From Prochlorococcus marinus str. MIT 9302 (lineage in GTDB: Bacteria > Cyanobacteriota > Cyanobacteriia > PCC-6307 > Cyanobiaceae), in contig NZ_JNAM01000002.1 of NCBI RefSeq assembly GCF_000759975.1, positions 1-64,000 of the forward strand: 64,000 nt of DNA. Direction: 5' to 3'. This document shows positions 1 to 9,335 of this stretch, in pieces. The position numbers and the translations under genes were made by a program. Numbering within the stretch: position 1 is the first letter of the stretch; every line of letters starts with the position of its first letter. The notes under the pieces were generated by a model. It had not been told where the DNA came from, did no database searches, and saw only the letters and a list, made by a program, of their open reading frames with translations.

Positions 1-138
1 AAGAAGAGCAAAAACAAGAATTACAGAAGAAAGAAGAGCAAAAACAAGAATTACAGAAGAAAGAAGAGCAAAAACAAGAATTACAGAAGAAAGAAGAGCA
101 AAAACAAGAATTACAGAAGAAAGAAGAGCAAAAACAAG
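1..138 (+). repeat. 30-bp perfect tandem repeat inside ftsY
   Basis: Four identical 30-bp units (1-30, 31-60, 61-90, 91-120) and a partial fifth that matches through 138. The array probably extends left of the window. In the ftsY frame each unit encodes ten residues, EEQKQELQKK, a charged helix-forming segment. The copies are identical at DNA level including silent positions, which implies recent expansion or homogenisation by slippage or recombination. Confidence 0.95.
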
Positions 139-1220
139 TGTTGACTGATAGTGCTAACAAAGAAAAAATTGCTGTCCCGCCTGAAATTATTGCTGAGCCT
201 GAACTAGGAGAATTAGATGACAATTTTACTTGGTCAGCAATGGTATTAGCTGCTCAAGGAAAAAAAATAAATCAAATATCTATAGATGAAATTGATTGGC
301 TCACTAAATTAAGAAGAGGATTAGAAGAGACACGTAAAGGATTTGTTACTGAATTATTGGATAAATTGGGAGATGATCCTCTTACACCTGAATCTCTTGA
401 TGATTTAGAGACCCTACTAATTAGAGCTGATGTCGGTATTGATTCAACTGATAAAGTTATCAGTTCTCTCAGAACAAAATTAAATGAAGAAGTTGTGGGT
501 GGAGAAGCAGGAATAAAATTTTTAAAGAAGGAATTAAAATTAATTATTGATAAACCAATAAAAAATTCAGGTACTGATCTTTTAGTACCAAAAAAGGGTA
601 AGTTAAATGTCTGGTTATTAGTAGGCGTTAATGGTGTTGGTAAAACTACAACTTTAGGAAAATTGGCATATTTGTCTTCAAGAAGTAATTATAAAACTTT
701 GATTGCTGCTGCTGATACTTTTAGAGCTGCGGCAGTAGAACAACTTCAAGTATGGGGCGAAAGGAGTAATGTTGATGTTATATCTAATCAATCAAAAAAT
801 GCTGATCCAGCTGCTGTAGTTTTTGATGCAATTAATTCTGCAAAAAAAAGAAATGTTGACTTATTACTAGTTGATACAGCAGGTAGATTGCAAACAAAAA
901 ATAATCTAATGGATGAATTATCAAAAATAAAAAAAATTATTGATAAAAAGGTTCCAGATGCAATCGTTGAATCATTACTAGTTTTAGATGCAAGTCAAGG
1001 TCAAAATGGCTTAAAGCAAGCAAAAAGTTTTGCTAAATCAGCCAATTTAAGTGGAGCCATTATCACTAAATTAGATGGTACTTCACGAGGAGGCGTGTCT
1101 TTAGCAGTCTCTGAAGAAGTAAACTTGCCTATTAGATTTATTGGAGCTGGAGAAGGTATAAAAGATTTGAGACCTTTTAATAGTTATGAATTTGTTGAGG
1201 CTATGCTTGCAGATAAATAA
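1..1220 (+). CDS. ftsY: Signal recognition particle receptor FtsY, 5' end outside window
   Basis: SRP-receptor GTPase that docks SRP-ribosome complexes at the membrane for co-translational insertion. Seen: an N-domain helical bundle (about 330-540), then the NG GTPase core with P-loop GVNGVGKTT (about 624-650), the DTFRAAA motif, DTAGRLQ and TKLDGTSRGG. The reading frame is open from base 3. A GTG at 138 is the first start codon in this frame within the window, but the frame continues upstream in phase through a repeated decapeptide (EEQKQELQKK), so the real start almost certainly lies left of the window. Upstream residues are the charged, variable A-domain typical of FtsY. Stop at 1218-1220. 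Identification is firm; the true N-terminus cannot be seen. Confidence 0.93.
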   Translation, partial: EEQKQELQKKEEQKQELQKKEEQKQELQKKEEQKQELQKKEEQKQVLTDSANKEKIAVPPEIIAEPELGELDDNFTWSAMVLAAQGKKINQISIDEIDWLTKLRRGLEETRKGFVTELLDKLGDDPLTPESLDDLETLLIRADVGIDSTDKVISSLRTKLNEEVVGGEAGIKFLKKELKLIIDKPIKNSGTDLLVPKKGKLNVWLLVGVNGVGKTTTLGKLAYLSSRSNYKTLIAAADTFRAAAVEQLQVWGERSNVDVISNQSKNADPAAVVFDAINSAKKRNVDLLLVDTAGRLQTKNNLMDELSKIKKIIDKKVPDAIVESLLVLDASQGQNGLKQAKSFAKSANLSGAIITKLDGTSRGGVSLAVSEEVNLPIRFIGAGEGIKDLRPFNSYEFVEAMLADK

Positions 1221-1286
1221 ATATTTAATTAAAATTTTAAAAAATTTTAATTTAATGTTAAAACATATTTAACTAGTAGATTTGTT

Positions 1287-2630
1287 GTGACAAATAATCA
1301 AAAAGAAAAATTATTTTCAAACAAATTTATTCAAAACTTTTTGGATTCTGAAGCTACAGTATCTCAAAAAAATAAATACAAATTTGGTGAAATTGCATCT
1401 TCATTAGCATATTATTTAAAATCTTTTTCCAATATCAATAAATTCCTTGATTATATATGCTTAATTTTTAAACATATTTTTAAAGAAGAAATAATATTAA
1501 TTATTCCTTTAAATTACGAGGGAGAAATATGGAATGAAAACATTAAAATTTCTGCTAATAATGAATTTTTAAAAATTCAAGAAGAAATTAATATTTTTTT
1601 GAATCAATTTAATTTTTCAAAAAATTTTAAAATAAAAGAAATTTTATCATTTGAAAATGCTTTAAAAAATAATTTCAAAGAATATACTATAAATACAGAA
1701 AAAATATTATCCAGAGGCAAATGCAGAGGATTTATTTATATTTTTAGCAAAAATATATCTGGCGATTCCATTACTAAAGATTCTAATTTTAATTTTATTC
1801 AAAATTGTTTAGCTGTTGGATTAGAAAATTATTGTTTAATAAAAACAAAGAAAAAGCATGAGAATGTAGATAGAGAAATTTCCACAGGTGCTGAAATTCA
1901 ATCCCAATTACTTCCAGATTATTGTCCAACTATTTATGGTGTAGATCTTGCTGCACATTGCAGGCCTGCACTTCAGTTGGGTGGAGATTATTACGATTTT
2001 ATGTGTATAAAAACTAATATCTCGGAAAAAAGAAAAGAAAAAGCTAGATGGGCTTTAGTAATTGGTGATGTTATGGGCAAAGGGATTCCAGCTGGTCTTT
2101 TAATGACTATGTTAAGAGGAATGTTACGTGCAGAGGTTCTTACAGGGTTACCTCCAGATAGAATCTTGCATGATTTAAATCAACTAGCAATAAACGATTT
2201 AGATCAATCACATAGGTTTGTGACATTATTCTATTCTGACTATGACCCTAGAACTAGAAAATTAAGATTTGCTAATGCAGCCCATAATCCCCCTTTACTT
2301 TGGAAAAGCTTAGATCAGAAAATTATAAAATTAGATACAGAAGGATTTGTACTTGGACTACAAAAAGATGCTGCATATCATTGTGGTGAAATCAAGCTTA
2401 ATGAAAATGATTTAGTGCTTTATTATACTGATGGAGTAATCGATACTTCTAATTCTTTAGGTGAAAGATTCGATGAGGAAAGGTTAATTAAAACCTTCAC
2501 AAAATTATGCAAGCAATCGTATAGTTCTCAGGAAATTTTAAATAAAATATTTAAAAAATTAGATGACTTTACAGGACAAAATAGACATCTCGAAGATGAT
2601 GCATCTATGATTATTTTTCAACTGAAATAG
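1287..2630 (+). CDS. SpoIIE/RsbU-type PP2C serine phosphatase
   Basis: Probable metal-dependent serine/threonine phosphatase of the kind that acts on anti-sigma-factor antagonists in partner-switching pathways. Seen: the C-terminal half (about residues 195-447) has the SpoIIE PP2C motifs LGGDYYDFM, GDVMGKGIPAGL and, near the end, DDASMIIF, with metal-binding aspartates intact. The N-terminal half is Asn/Lys/Ile-rich, low in recognisable motifs, and might be a diverged GAF-like sensor (inference). The start is GTG at 1287, 66 bp after ftsY. No anti-sigma kinase or STAS antagonist lies next to it, so the target is unknown. Catalytic class is confident; the pathway is not. Confidence 0.85.
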   Translation: MTNNQKEKLFSNKFIQNFLDSEATVSQKNKYKFGEIASSLAYYLKSFSNINKFLDYICLIFKHIFKEEIILIIPLNYEGEIWNENIKISANNEFLKIQEEINIFLNQFNFSKNFKIKEILSFENALKNNFKEYTINTEKILSRGKCRGFIYIFSKNISGDSITKDSNFNFIQNCLAVGLENYCLIKTKKKHENVDREISTGAEIQSQLLPDYCPTIYGVDLAAHCRPALQLGGDYYDFMCIKTNISEKRKEKARWALVIGDVMGKGIPAGLLMTMLRGMLRAEVLTGLPPDRILHDLNQLAINDLDQSHRFVTLFYSDYDPRTRKLRFANAAHNPPLLWKSLDQKIIKLDTEGFVLGLQKDAAYHCGEIKLNENDLVLYYTDGVIDTSNSLGERFDEERLIKTFTKLCKQSYSSQEILNKIFKKLDDFTGQNRHLEDDASMIIFQLK

Positions 2631-2692
2631 ATATTTTTTGTCACCTATATAAAAAAATGCTTTATTAGAGATATCTAAAGTTACTAATTGAT

Positions 2693-4072
2693 ATGTCAAA
2701 AGTTTGGAGTAAAAGATTTGATAATACACTTAATCCTTTCATTGAAAAGTTTAATGCTTCTATTAGTTTTGATAGAAAGCTGATTTTAGAAGATTTAGAT
2801 TGCTCTATTGCCCATACAAAAATGCTTGGTAAAACAAAAGTTTTATCCTCTTCTGAAACTTTGCAGATTATTAATGGTCTAGAAAAAATAAAAGTTGAGT
2901 ATTTGGAGGGTAAATTTTCTCCTAGTCCCCCTTCTGAAGATATTCACTATTGTATTGAGGAAAAACTAATTAGTTTAATCGGAGAAACTGGAAAAAAATT
3001 ACATACAGGTAGAAGTAGAAATGATCAGGTTGGTACAGATATAAGATTGTGGCTAAGAAAAGAGATTGATAATCTTGAAATTTTAATAACTGAATTGCAA
3101 AGGTCTTTTTTAAAACTTGCGCAATCTAATATTTATACCCTAATTCCTGGATATACACATATGCAAAGAGCTCAACCATTATCTTTAGCTCATCATTTAT
3201 TGGCTTATTTAGAAATGCTCCAAAGAGACCGCGAAAGGTTTAAAGAAGTAAGATCAAGAGTTAATACATCCCCATTAGGAGCTGCAGCATTGGCGGGCAC
3301 AAAAATACAAATAGATAGGAACTTTACTGCTTCAGAATTGGGTTTTGAAAAAATTTATAAGAATAGTATTGATGCAGTGAGTGATAGAGATTTTTGTATA
3401 GAGTTTGCTTCTGCATCTGCTTTGTTAATGTCTCATTTAAGTAAAATTTCGGAGGAAATAATTTTATGGGTAACTGATGAATTTTCTTTTGCAAAATTAA
3501 CAGATAAATGTGCTACTGGTAGTAGTCTAATGCCGCAGAAAAAAAATCCAGATGTTCCAGAATTGATAAGAGGTAAAACGGGAAGAGTTTATGGACATCT
3601 TCAAGCATTGCTAACCATGGTCAAAGGGGTACCACTTGCATATAACAAGGATTTTCAAGAGGATAAAGAGCCAATATTCGATACTGCCGAGACTATATCT
3701 TCTTGCATTAAAGCAATGACAATTTTAATTAATGAGGGTATAGAATTCAATACTAAAAATTTATCTGATTCTGTAGAAAATGACTTTTCTAATGCTACTG
3801 ATTTGGCAGATTACTTAGTTGCTAAGAAGGTTCCCTTTAGGACTGCTTATCAAGTTGTGGGTGAAATTGTTAAGTATTGCTTAGAAAGAAAAATGTTGTT
3901 TAAAAATCTTAAAATTGATGAATTTAAAAAATTTCATTCCGAATTTGATGATGATGTTTTTGCGGATCTTGAACCTTTTAATGTTGTTAAGTCAAGAACT
4001 AGTGAAGGTGGAACAGGTTTTACTCAAGTAGAAAAGGAGGTCAATAATTGGCAAAAAAAATTGTTACCATGA
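2693..4072 (+). CDS. argH: Argininosuccinate lyase
   Basis: Last step of arginine synthesis: cleaves argininosuccinate to arginine and fumarate in the cytosol. Seen: the fumarase/aspartase superfamily signature [12 protein letters not shown] (about residues 280-291) with the mobile catalytic loop serine, [10 protein letters not shown] near residue 105 and [11 protein letters not shown] near 190. The 459-aa length is normal. ATG start at 2693. It lies in the same direction as its neighbours, with an AT-rich spacer and a hairpin behind it (4132-4156) that could end transcription. argJ lies about 42 kb away in the same window, so arginine genes are scattered rather than in an operon. Confidence 0.97.
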   Translation: MSKVWSKRFDNTLNPFIEKFNASISFDRKLILEDLDCSIAHTKMLGKTKVLSSSETLQIINGLEKIKVEYLEGKFSPSPPSEDIHYCIEEKLISLIGETGKKLHTGRSRNDQVGTDIRLWLRKEIDNLEILITELQRSFLKLAQSNIYTLIPGYTHMQRAQPLSLAHHLLAYLEMLQRDRERFKEVRSRVNTSPLGAAALAGTKIQIDRNFTASELGFEKIYKNSIDAVSDRDFCIEFASASALLMSHLSKISEEIILWVTDEFSFAKLTDKCATGSSLMPQKKNPDVPELIRGKTGRVYGHLQALLTMVKGVPLAYNKDFQEDKEPIFDTAETISSCIKAMTILINEGIEFNTKNLSDSVENDFSNATDLADYLVAKKVPFRTAYQVVGEIVKYCLERKMLFKNLKIDEFKKFHSEFDDDVFADLEPFNVVKSRTSEGGTGFTQVEKEVNNWQKKLLP

Positions 4073-4131
4073 ATTCGAAATTTTTTTCTACAATAAGGGT
4101 ATGCTTTGAAGTAGAATAATGAGGTAAAGTT

Positions 4132-4156
4132 AAAAAACTACTTTGTGTAGTTTTTT
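4132..4156 (+). terminator. Hairpin with T-run between argH and the RNA-binding protein gene
   Basis: Inverted repeat with a 10-bp stem (4132-4141 against 4147-4156) and a 5-nt loop; the right arm is GTAG followed by six T. Fits a Rho-independent terminator for argH. Because the next gene starts only 30 bp on, it could instead sit in that gene's 5' UTR. Confidence 0.55.
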
Positions 4157-4185
4157 CAATTTGGTTTTTCTTTGTTGAGTTTAAA

Positions 4186-4731
4186 GTGAGTATTTTTGTT
4201 GGTAATTTGCCTTTCCGCGCAGAGCGAGAAGATGTATTAGAGTTGTTTGCCCCTTTTGGTGAGGTTTTAAATTGTTCTCTTCCTCTTGAAAGAGATACTG
4301 GAAGAAAAAGAGGTTTTGCGTTTGTTGAGATGGCAGATGAAGCAATTGAGTCAACAGCTATTGATGGTTTGCAAGGTACAGAACTTATGGGTAGACCATT
4401 AAGGATTAATAAGGCAGAGCCAAGAGGTTCTGGAGGTTCTCGTAGAGGAGGAAGAGGCGGCTACGGCGGTGGCTACGGCGGTGGAAATAATGGCGGTGGC
4501 TACGGTGGTGGAAATAATGGTGGTGGCTACGGCGGTGGAAATAATGGCGGTGGCTACGGCGGTGGAAATTCTGAACCTAAAACTTCTTATCAGAATCAAT
4601 CCTCTGGAGCACAAGGTTGGGAAGATAGAAGTTATGGAAACTCTTCTGAAAACTCTGAATATGAAAGTGGCAGAAGCAGGAGAAAAAGAGGAGTTTCAAA
4701 TGAGGGTAAAGTATCAAATGACGAGAATTAA
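4186..4731 (+). CDS. Glycine-rich RRM RNA-binding protein (Rbp type)
   Basis: Single RRM protein of the cyanobacterial Rbp family, single-stranded RNA binders often linked to cold stress and mRNA localisation. Seen: RNP2-like IFVGNLPF at the N-terminus, RNP1-like KRGFAFVEM near residue 45, then from about residue 82 a low-complexity tail with an RGG-like SRRGGRGG stretch, tandem GGYGGGNNG repeats (about 92-128) and a Ser/Arg/Asn-rich end. GTG start at 4186. Its stop overlaps the convergent dus stop by 4 nt. The glycine tract is much richer in G+C than its surroundings. The RNA target is unknown. Confidence 0.92.
   Translation: MSIFVGNLPFRAEREDVLELFAPFGEVLNCSLPLERDTGRKRGFAFVEMADEAIESTAIDGLQGTELMGRPLRINKAEPRGSGGSRRGGRGGYGGGYGGGNNGGGYGGGNNGGGYGGGNNGGGYGGGNSEPKTSYQNQSSGAQGWEDRSYGNSSENSEYESGRSRRKRGVSNEGKVSNDEN
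4471..4570 (+). repeat. 27-bp glycine-tract tandem repeat in the RNA-binding protein gene
   Basis: About three and a half copies of a 27-bp unit encoding GGYGGGNNG, nearly identical at DNA level, differing mainly at third positions (GGC/GGT). Creates long spurious open frames in other phases (4399-4614 minus, 4469-4753 plus). Confidence 0.85.
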
Positions 4732-5732
4732 TAACCCATTTCTCCAAGTCTAGAAGTTAATTTAAGCAGATAATCAATATCTAAATCCTTTTTTATAGAT
4801 TTAGCTGAAATTTGATTCCTCCAAACTTTCGCTTTTGGAATACCTTCGACTAAATTTATAAGATGTTTACAAATATCCCAAGATTTACCTCCATTAGTTA
4901 TGTGTTTTTCTATGTATGGTATTAAGGAGAAGATAATATCTGATGCAGATTTTGATGTTGTATTGATTCCATATAATTTTTGGTCAATTTCAGACCATCT
5001 TAAAGGATGTTTATAAACTGATCTTCCAATCATTACACCATCAAAATCAGTAAGGGCGTCTAATGATTCATCTATATTATTGATACCTCCATTGATTTCA
5101 ATTAATAAATCTGGATTTAATTTTTTTAATTTTTTTACTAAGTCGTATTTAAGCGGAGGTATAGTTCTGTTTTGTTTCGGGTTAAGACCTTTTAATATGG
5201 CTTTCCTAGCATGAACGATAAATCTGTCTGCACCAGCATTTGCAATATATCTTACGAAATTATTCAAATGTATGAAACTATCATCGTCATCTACACCGAT
5301 TCTGTGTTTAATTGTAACTGGTAAGTTGCAGTTATTTTTTAAGGATTCTATACACTTAGCGACTTTCTCAGGATCTTTCATAAGTGAAGCTCCAAAATTT
5401 CCAGAGCAGACTCTTGGACTTGGACAACCAACATTAAAGTTTATTTCGTCATAACCCCAATCCTGCGCCATTCGGGCAGCGTCTTTAAGGATTTCAGGGT
5501 CATCGCCACCAAATTGAATAGATATTGGGTGTTCTTCATCATTGAAATCCAGAAAATTTTCTTTTTTATTTGTATGAGCTAAACTCTGGGCTACAATCAT
5601 TTCTGTATATAAGAGAGCTTCAGAACTTATTTTTCTCATTATCATTCTGAAATGTCTATCAGTACAATCCATCATTGGAGCAATACTTAATTTATGAATA
5701 TTTTTAATAGAATCAGGATGTATGGAACTCAT
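4728..5732 (-). CDS. dusA: tRNA-dihydrouridine synthase, DusA-like
   Basis: FMN enzyme that reduces uridines in the D-loop of tRNA with NADPH. Seen: TIM-barrel start LSIAPMMDCTDRHFR, the active-site block NFNVGCPSPRV with the catalytic cysteine followed by FGASLMKDP, TIKHRIGVDD, then FIVHARKA and the phosphate-binding INGGINN and GVMIGR. The form HARKA after the third strand is typical of DusA rather than DusB/C. 334 aa, full length. Convergent with the RNA-binding protein gene (4-nt overlap) and divergent from msrB. Confidence 0.92.
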   Translation of the reverse strand: MSSIHPDSIKNIHKLSIAPMMDCTDRHFRMIMRKISSEALLYTEMIVAQSLAHTNKKENFLDFNDEEHPISIQFGGDDPEILKDAARMAQDWGYDEINFNVGCPSPRVCSGNFGASLMKDPEKVAKCIESLKNNCNLPVTIKHRIGVDDDDSFIHLNNFVRYIANAGADRFIVHARKAILKGLNPKQNRTIPPLKYDLVKKLKKLNPDLLIEINGGINNIDESLDALTDFDGVMIGRSVYKHPLRWSEIDQKLYGINTTSKSASDIIFSLIPYIEKHITNGGKSWDICKHLINLVEGIPKAKVWRNQISAKSIKKDLDIDYLLKLTSRLGEMGY

Positions 5733-5754
5733 TACTTTTTATGTGAGTAAATAT

Positions 5755-6249
5755 ATGAATCAATTTTTATCAAGAAGAACTTTTATTCTAATTCCTACTA
5801 TGTCAATACTAAAAACATTTTTTAAGCCTATGCAAGTTTTAGCTGCTTCGCTTGCTTCTAAAGAGGAGTGGAATTTATCAAAAGAAGAATGGAAATCCAA
5901 GCTAAGTCCAGAATCCTATTATATTTTGAGGGAGGAAGGCACTGAAAGAGCTTTCAGTAGCGAATTAAATAATGAGAAAAGAAAAGGGGTTTTTCACTGC
6001 GCAGGATGTGATTTACCACTTTTTCTCTCAGATAAAAAGTTTGACAGTGGAACTGGATGGCCAAGTTTTTGGGATCCAATTCAAGGATCAGTTGCAACAA
6101 AGGTTGATTTTAAGTTAATTGTTCCAAGAACCGAATATCACTGCTCTAGATGTGGAGGTCACCAAGGACATGTTTTTAATGACGGGCCAGCTCCCACAGG
6201 AAAAAGATACTGTAATAACGGATTAGCATTAAGATTTGTTCCTGAGTAA
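5755..6249 (+). CDS. msrB: Peptide-methionine (R)-S-oxide reductase MsrB, probably exported
   Basis: Repairs methionine-R-sulfoxide in proteins. Seen: zinc CxxC pairs CAGC and CSRC, substrate motif SGTGWPSFW, the GGHQGHVF block and the catalytic cysteine in KRYCNNGLALRF. I prefer ATG 5755 to the upstream ATG 5722 because 5722 lies inside the divergent dus gene and because 5755 gives a clean N-terminus. That N-terminus is SRRTFI, then a hydrophobic run and VLAASLA, resembling a twin-arginine signal peptide. Export to thylakoid lumen or periplasm is an inference from this. The catalytic domain is complete. Confidence 0.93.
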   Translation: MNQFLSRRTFILIPTMSILKTFFKPMQVLAASLASKEEWNLSKEEWKSKLSPESYYILREEGTERAFSSELNNEKRKGVFHCAGCDLPLFLSDKKFDSGTGWPSFWDPIQGSVATKVDFKLIVPRTEYHCSRCGGHQGHVFNDGPAPTGKRYCNNGLALRFVPE

Positions 6250-6256
6250 AAATTTG

Positions 6257-6277
6257 TGCGGCCTTCCGCAACTTGTT
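6257..6277 (+). terminator. Hairpin after msrB
   Basis: TGCGG-CCTT-CCGCA stem-loop (6257-6270), GC-rich against its surroundings, followed by a weak T-rich run. Plausible Rho-independent terminator for msrB, ahead of grpE. Confidence 0.45.
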
Positions 6278-6324
6278 TTGTGCATCACTTTATTGGAAAA
6301 TGGTTTTAATAAATTTTTAGAAAA

Positions 6325-7044
6325 ATGATTGAAAATCAATCAGACAATATTGATATTAAAGAAAATGATGTTTCTAATCAGGATAATGCCCCTGAGGATG
6401 CTTCATCTGCTCAAGATAAAATAATCGAAAATGATGAATTATCTTCAGAAAAAACAGAAGAAATAAATACCGAAGAATTAAAAAATACTATATCCAATAA
6501 TGATGCAAGGTTAGAACAGTTAGAAAAAGAGCACGAAACATTAAAAAATCAATATGTAAGAATTTCAGCAGATTTTGATAATTTTAGAAAAAGGCAATCT
6601 AGAGATCAGGATGATTTAAAAGTCCAACTTGTTTCTAACACTTTAACTGCAATACTCCCAATTGTTGATAATTTTGAAAGAGCAAGACAACAACTAAAAC
6701 CAGAAAGTGAAGAAGCTCAAGCTCTTCATAGAAGTTATCAAGGATTGTATAAACAATTGGTAGAAGTTTTAAAACAACAAGGAGTTGCCCCCATGAGAGT
6801 TGTTGGCCAGCAATTTGATCCAAATTTGCATGAAGCTGTATTAAGAGAGCCGAGTGAAGAGTTTAAAGAAGATTTTATTGTAGAAGAATTACAGCGAGGT
6901 TATCATTTAGAGGGAAAGGTTTTGAGACATGCTTTGGTTAAAGTTTCCATGGGGCCAAGTAAACAAAATTCACAAGAGGAAGTAGAAAAGGATACAGTTG
7001 AAGAGAGTATTGATTCAGAGGAAAATACTTCTGAAGATGTATAA
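6325..7044 (+). CDS. grpE: Nucleotide exchange factor GrpE
   Basis: Dimeric co-chaperone that releases ADP from DnaK. Seen: acidic disordered N-terminus (about residues 1-60), long coiled coil (about 60-110) with the family block [13 protein letters not shown], then the C-terminal beta domain with the GREPE-like signature ([15 protein letters not shown]) and [19 protein letters not shown]. The acidic tail is also common. 30 bp upstream of dnaJ on the same strand, so very likely co-transcribed as a heat-shock unit. No CIRCE-like inverted repeat was seen upstream. Confidence 0.96.
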   Translation: MIENQSDNIDIKENDVSNQDNAPEDASSAQDKIIENDELSSEKTEEINTEELKNTISNNDARLEQLEKEHETLKNQYVRISADFDNFRKRQSRDQDDLKVQLVSNTLTAILPIVDNFERARQQLKPESEEAQALHRSYQGLYKQLVEVLKQQGVAPMRVVGQQFDPNLHEAVLREPSEEFKEDFIVEELQRGYHLEGKVLRHALVKVSMGPSKQNSQEEVEKDTVEESIDSEENTSEDV

Positions 7045-7073
7045 ATCCCAAATTTTTACTTGAGCGTTGTTTA

Positions 7074-8198
7074 ATGGCTGATTTTTATCAAATACTTGGA
7101 GTTTCACGAGATGCTGATGCTGATACCTTAAAAAGGGCTTATAGAAAATTAGCAAGACAATATCATCCTGATGTAAATAAAGAACCTGGTGCTGAAGATA
7201 AATTTAAAGAAATTGGCAAGGCTTATGAAGCATTAGCTGACCCTGAAACTAGAGCTAGATATGATCAGTTTGGAGAGGCTGGTCTTGGAGGTGCAGCTGG
7301 AATGCCTGATATGGGCGATATGGGTGGGTTTGCAGATTTATTTGAAACTTTTTTTAATGGCTTTGGAGGGCAAACTCCACAGGGAGGAAGAACTCAAAGA
7401 AGAGGTCCTCAACAAGGAGATGATTTACGATATGACCTTAATGTTGATTTTAAAGATGCAATATTTGGCCAACAAAGAGAAATTACAATTCCTCATCTTG
7501 AGACATGTGATGTCTGTAGGGGAACAGGAGCCAAACGAGGAACCGGACCAAAAACTTGCACAACTTGTGGAGGAAGTGGACAAGTTAGAAGAGCTACGAG
7601 AACACCATTTGGCAATTTCACACAAGTAGCTGAATGTCCTTCATGTAATGGAACTGGTCAAATAATCTCAGATCCATGTACAAGTTGCGGTGGTAATGGA
7701 GTAAAGCAAGTCAGAAAAAAATTACGAATTAATATTCCTGCAGGAGTTGATAGTGGTACTAAATTAAGAGTTTCTGGAGAGGGAAATGTTGGTTTGAAAG
7801 GAGGCCCACCTGGAGATCTTTATGTTTTTATCAAGGTGAAGAATGATTCAAAATTAAAAAGAGATGGGGTGACTATTTACTCAGAAATAGTTGTGAGTTA
7901 TTTACAGGCAATTTTAGGAGATACTGTTGAAATTACTACAGTTGATGGCAAAGTTAATTTAAAAATTCCTAGTGGTACCCAACCAAATACAACTCTTTCA
8001 CTTGAGAATAAAGGGGTACCTAGACTTGGTAATCCAGTTGCTAGAGGAAATCATGAAGTTCTAGTAAAGGTAAAATTGCCAACTCGTATAACTGATGAAG
8101 AGCGAAATCTTTTAGAGGATTTAGCTTCTCAGTATTCAGATAAAAATATCAATTCCAGTAGTGGACTATTTAGTAAATTATTTGGTAAAGAATCTTAA
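7074..8198 (+). CDS. dnaJ: Chaperone DnaJ (type I)
   Basis: Hsp40 co-chaperone that delivers clients to DnaK and stimulates its ATPase. Seen: J domain (residues 1-70) with the HPD triad in YHPDVNK; a short Gly/Phe-rich linker (about 75-115); four zinc-finger CxxCxGxG repeats ([32 protein letters not shown], about residues 145-215); and C-terminal substrate domains. Follows grpE. Its TAA shares one base with the ATG of the next gene (TAATG at 8196-8200), a sign of translational coupling. Confidence 0.97.
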   Translation: MADFYQILGVSRDADADTLKRAYRKLARQYHPDVNKEPGAEDKFKEIGKAYEALADPETRARYDQFGEAGLGGAAGMPDMGDMGGFADLFETFFNGFGGQTPQGGRTQRRGPQQGDDLRYDLNVDFKDAIFGQQREITIPHLETCDVCRGTGAKRGTGPKTCTTCGGSGQVRRATRTPFGNFTQVAECPSCNGTGQIISDPCTSCGGNGVKQVRKKLRINIPAGVDSGTKLRVSGEGNVGLKGGPPGDLYVFIKVKNDSKLKRDGVTIYSEIVVSYLQAILGDTVEITTVDGKVNLKIPSGTQPNTTLSLENKGVPRLGNPVARGNHEVLVKVKLPTRITDEERNLLEDLASQYSDKNINSSSGLFSKLFGKES

Positions 8199-8428
8199 TG
8201 ACTTCTTTAAAGTATTTGGATCTGAAATCTGTTCCATGTCCTTTAAATGTCGTCAAGATTAAATTGGCTTTAGAGAAGTTATCCAAAAATGAACAACTTA
8301 TTGTTGAATTAGATAAAGGTGAACCAGAAGAAATGGTATTAAAAAATTTAAAAGAGATGGGATGTTTGTATGAACAAACCAATGAACATGAAAAATTTTT
8401 AAAAATAACAATTCTGAATGAAAACTAA
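8198..8428 (+). CDS. TusA/SirA-family sulfur-carrier-like protein
   Basis: Small (76 aa) protein of the TusA fold. Family members carry persulfide sulfur for tRNA thiolation and other pathways. Seen: N-terminal LDLKSVPCPLNVVKIKLALEKL-like core with the CPxx motif (cysteine at about residue 14) and the compact beta-alpha-beta-alpha-beta length. The usual CPxP is CPLN here, so the second proline is missing. Starts on the dnaJ stop (1-nt overlap) and overlaps rsgA by 11 nt, placing it in a grpE-dnaJ-tusA-rsgA operon. The physiological partner is unknown. Confidence 0.8.
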   Translation: MTSLKYLDLKSVPCPLNVVKIKLALEKLSKNEQLIVELDKGEPEEMVLKNLKEMGCLYEQTNEHEKFLKITILNEN

Positions 8429-9335
8429 TAGTAAATATTTAGGTTTAGTTACGAAAAAATTTAATGAATTTTTCTTTGTTGACCTCAAAAATAGAGAAAA
8501 CTTTGTAAGTAGCGAAAGATTTTTATGTAAGGTAAGAAAGTCTATAAATTTCAAAGATCAATTTATTTATGTTGGGGATGAAGTAGAAATTGATAATATT
8601 GATTTAACAAGCAAACGGGCAGTAATAGTAAGTCTAAAAAAAAGACAAAATTTATTAAAAAGACCATCAGTTGCAAATATTTCTAACATTTATATTACTT
8701 TTTCAGTTGAAGAGCCAAAGTTAAATTTATCTCAAGTTAATAGGTTTTTGATATCAGCAGAATCTATGAGGGTAGAAGTGTCATTAGTTTTGACAAAGTG
8801 TGATTTAATATCAGACAAAAAACAGATTTTTTTACTTGATAAATTTAAGAAATGGGGTTATCAAGCAATTATTTTAAATTTACATAAATCTGATCACTTT
8901 GAAGATTTATTAGCTCAGTTAAAGAAAAAAAAGTGTTCGATATTTATGGGCCCATCCGGTGTTGGTAAAACTACTTTGCTTAACAAGATAATTCCAGGTC
9001 TTCAAAATAGTACTGCTCCAGTTTCCAATAAAATTAAGAGAGGGAAAAACACTACTCGAAATGTTGAGTTGTTTTCCATATCTAATCAAAGTTATATTGT
9101 TGATACACCAGGTTTTAATATGCAACCTCTAGAGGTTGATACTAGGTTGATACCAAATCTTTATTCGGAAATATATAAACAAGTAATCGATGAAGGAATT
9201 AGGTGTAAATTTCGGGACTGCTTACATTTAAATGATGAGGGCTGTAATTTAAATAAATCTTTTGAAAGATATTCTTTTTATAAAGAAATGATCGAGTCTT
9301 CTAAGAGTCACTATTATCAAAACCCGGAAGATTAA
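8418..9335 (+). CDS. rsgA: Ribosome small subunit-dependent GTPase RsgA
   Basis: Circularly permuted GTPase that checks late 30S subunit assembly. Seen: N-terminal OB-fold (about residues 1-75); G4-like LTKCD near residue 125 placed before the P-loop [12 protein letters not shown] near 178 and the DTPGF G3 motif near 230, the order diagnostic of permutation; then a C-terminal zinc-binding region with [14 protein letters not shown]. 305 aa. Overlaps the TusA-like gene upstream by 11 nt and the convergent ybaB by 35 nt. Confidence 0.94.
   Translation: MKTNSKYLGLVTKKFNEFFFVDLKNRENFVSSERFLCKVRKSINFKDQFIYVGDEVEIDNIDLTSKRAVIVSLKKRQNLLKRPSVANISNIYITFSVEEPKLNLSQVNRFLISAESMRVEVSLVLTKCDLISDKKQIFLLDKFKKWGYQAIILNLHKSDHFEDLLAQLKKKKCSIFMGPSGVGKTTLLNKIIPGLQNSTAPVSNKIKRGKNTTRNVELFSISNQSYIVDTPGFNMQPLEVDTRLIPNLYSEIYKQVIDEGIRCKFRDCLHLNDEGCNLNKSFERYSFYKEMIESSKSHYYQNPED

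Noticed and set aside
1-138. CRISPR-like array at the left edge
   Set aside because: The 30-bp units are contiguous with no spacers and encode a repeated peptide in the ftsY frame.
4399-4753. Overlapping open frames of 71 and 94 aa
   Set aside because: Both are low-complexity shadows of the glycine-rich tract of the RNA-binding protein, with Ala/Val/Thr/Ile runs typical of a repeat read in the wrong phase.
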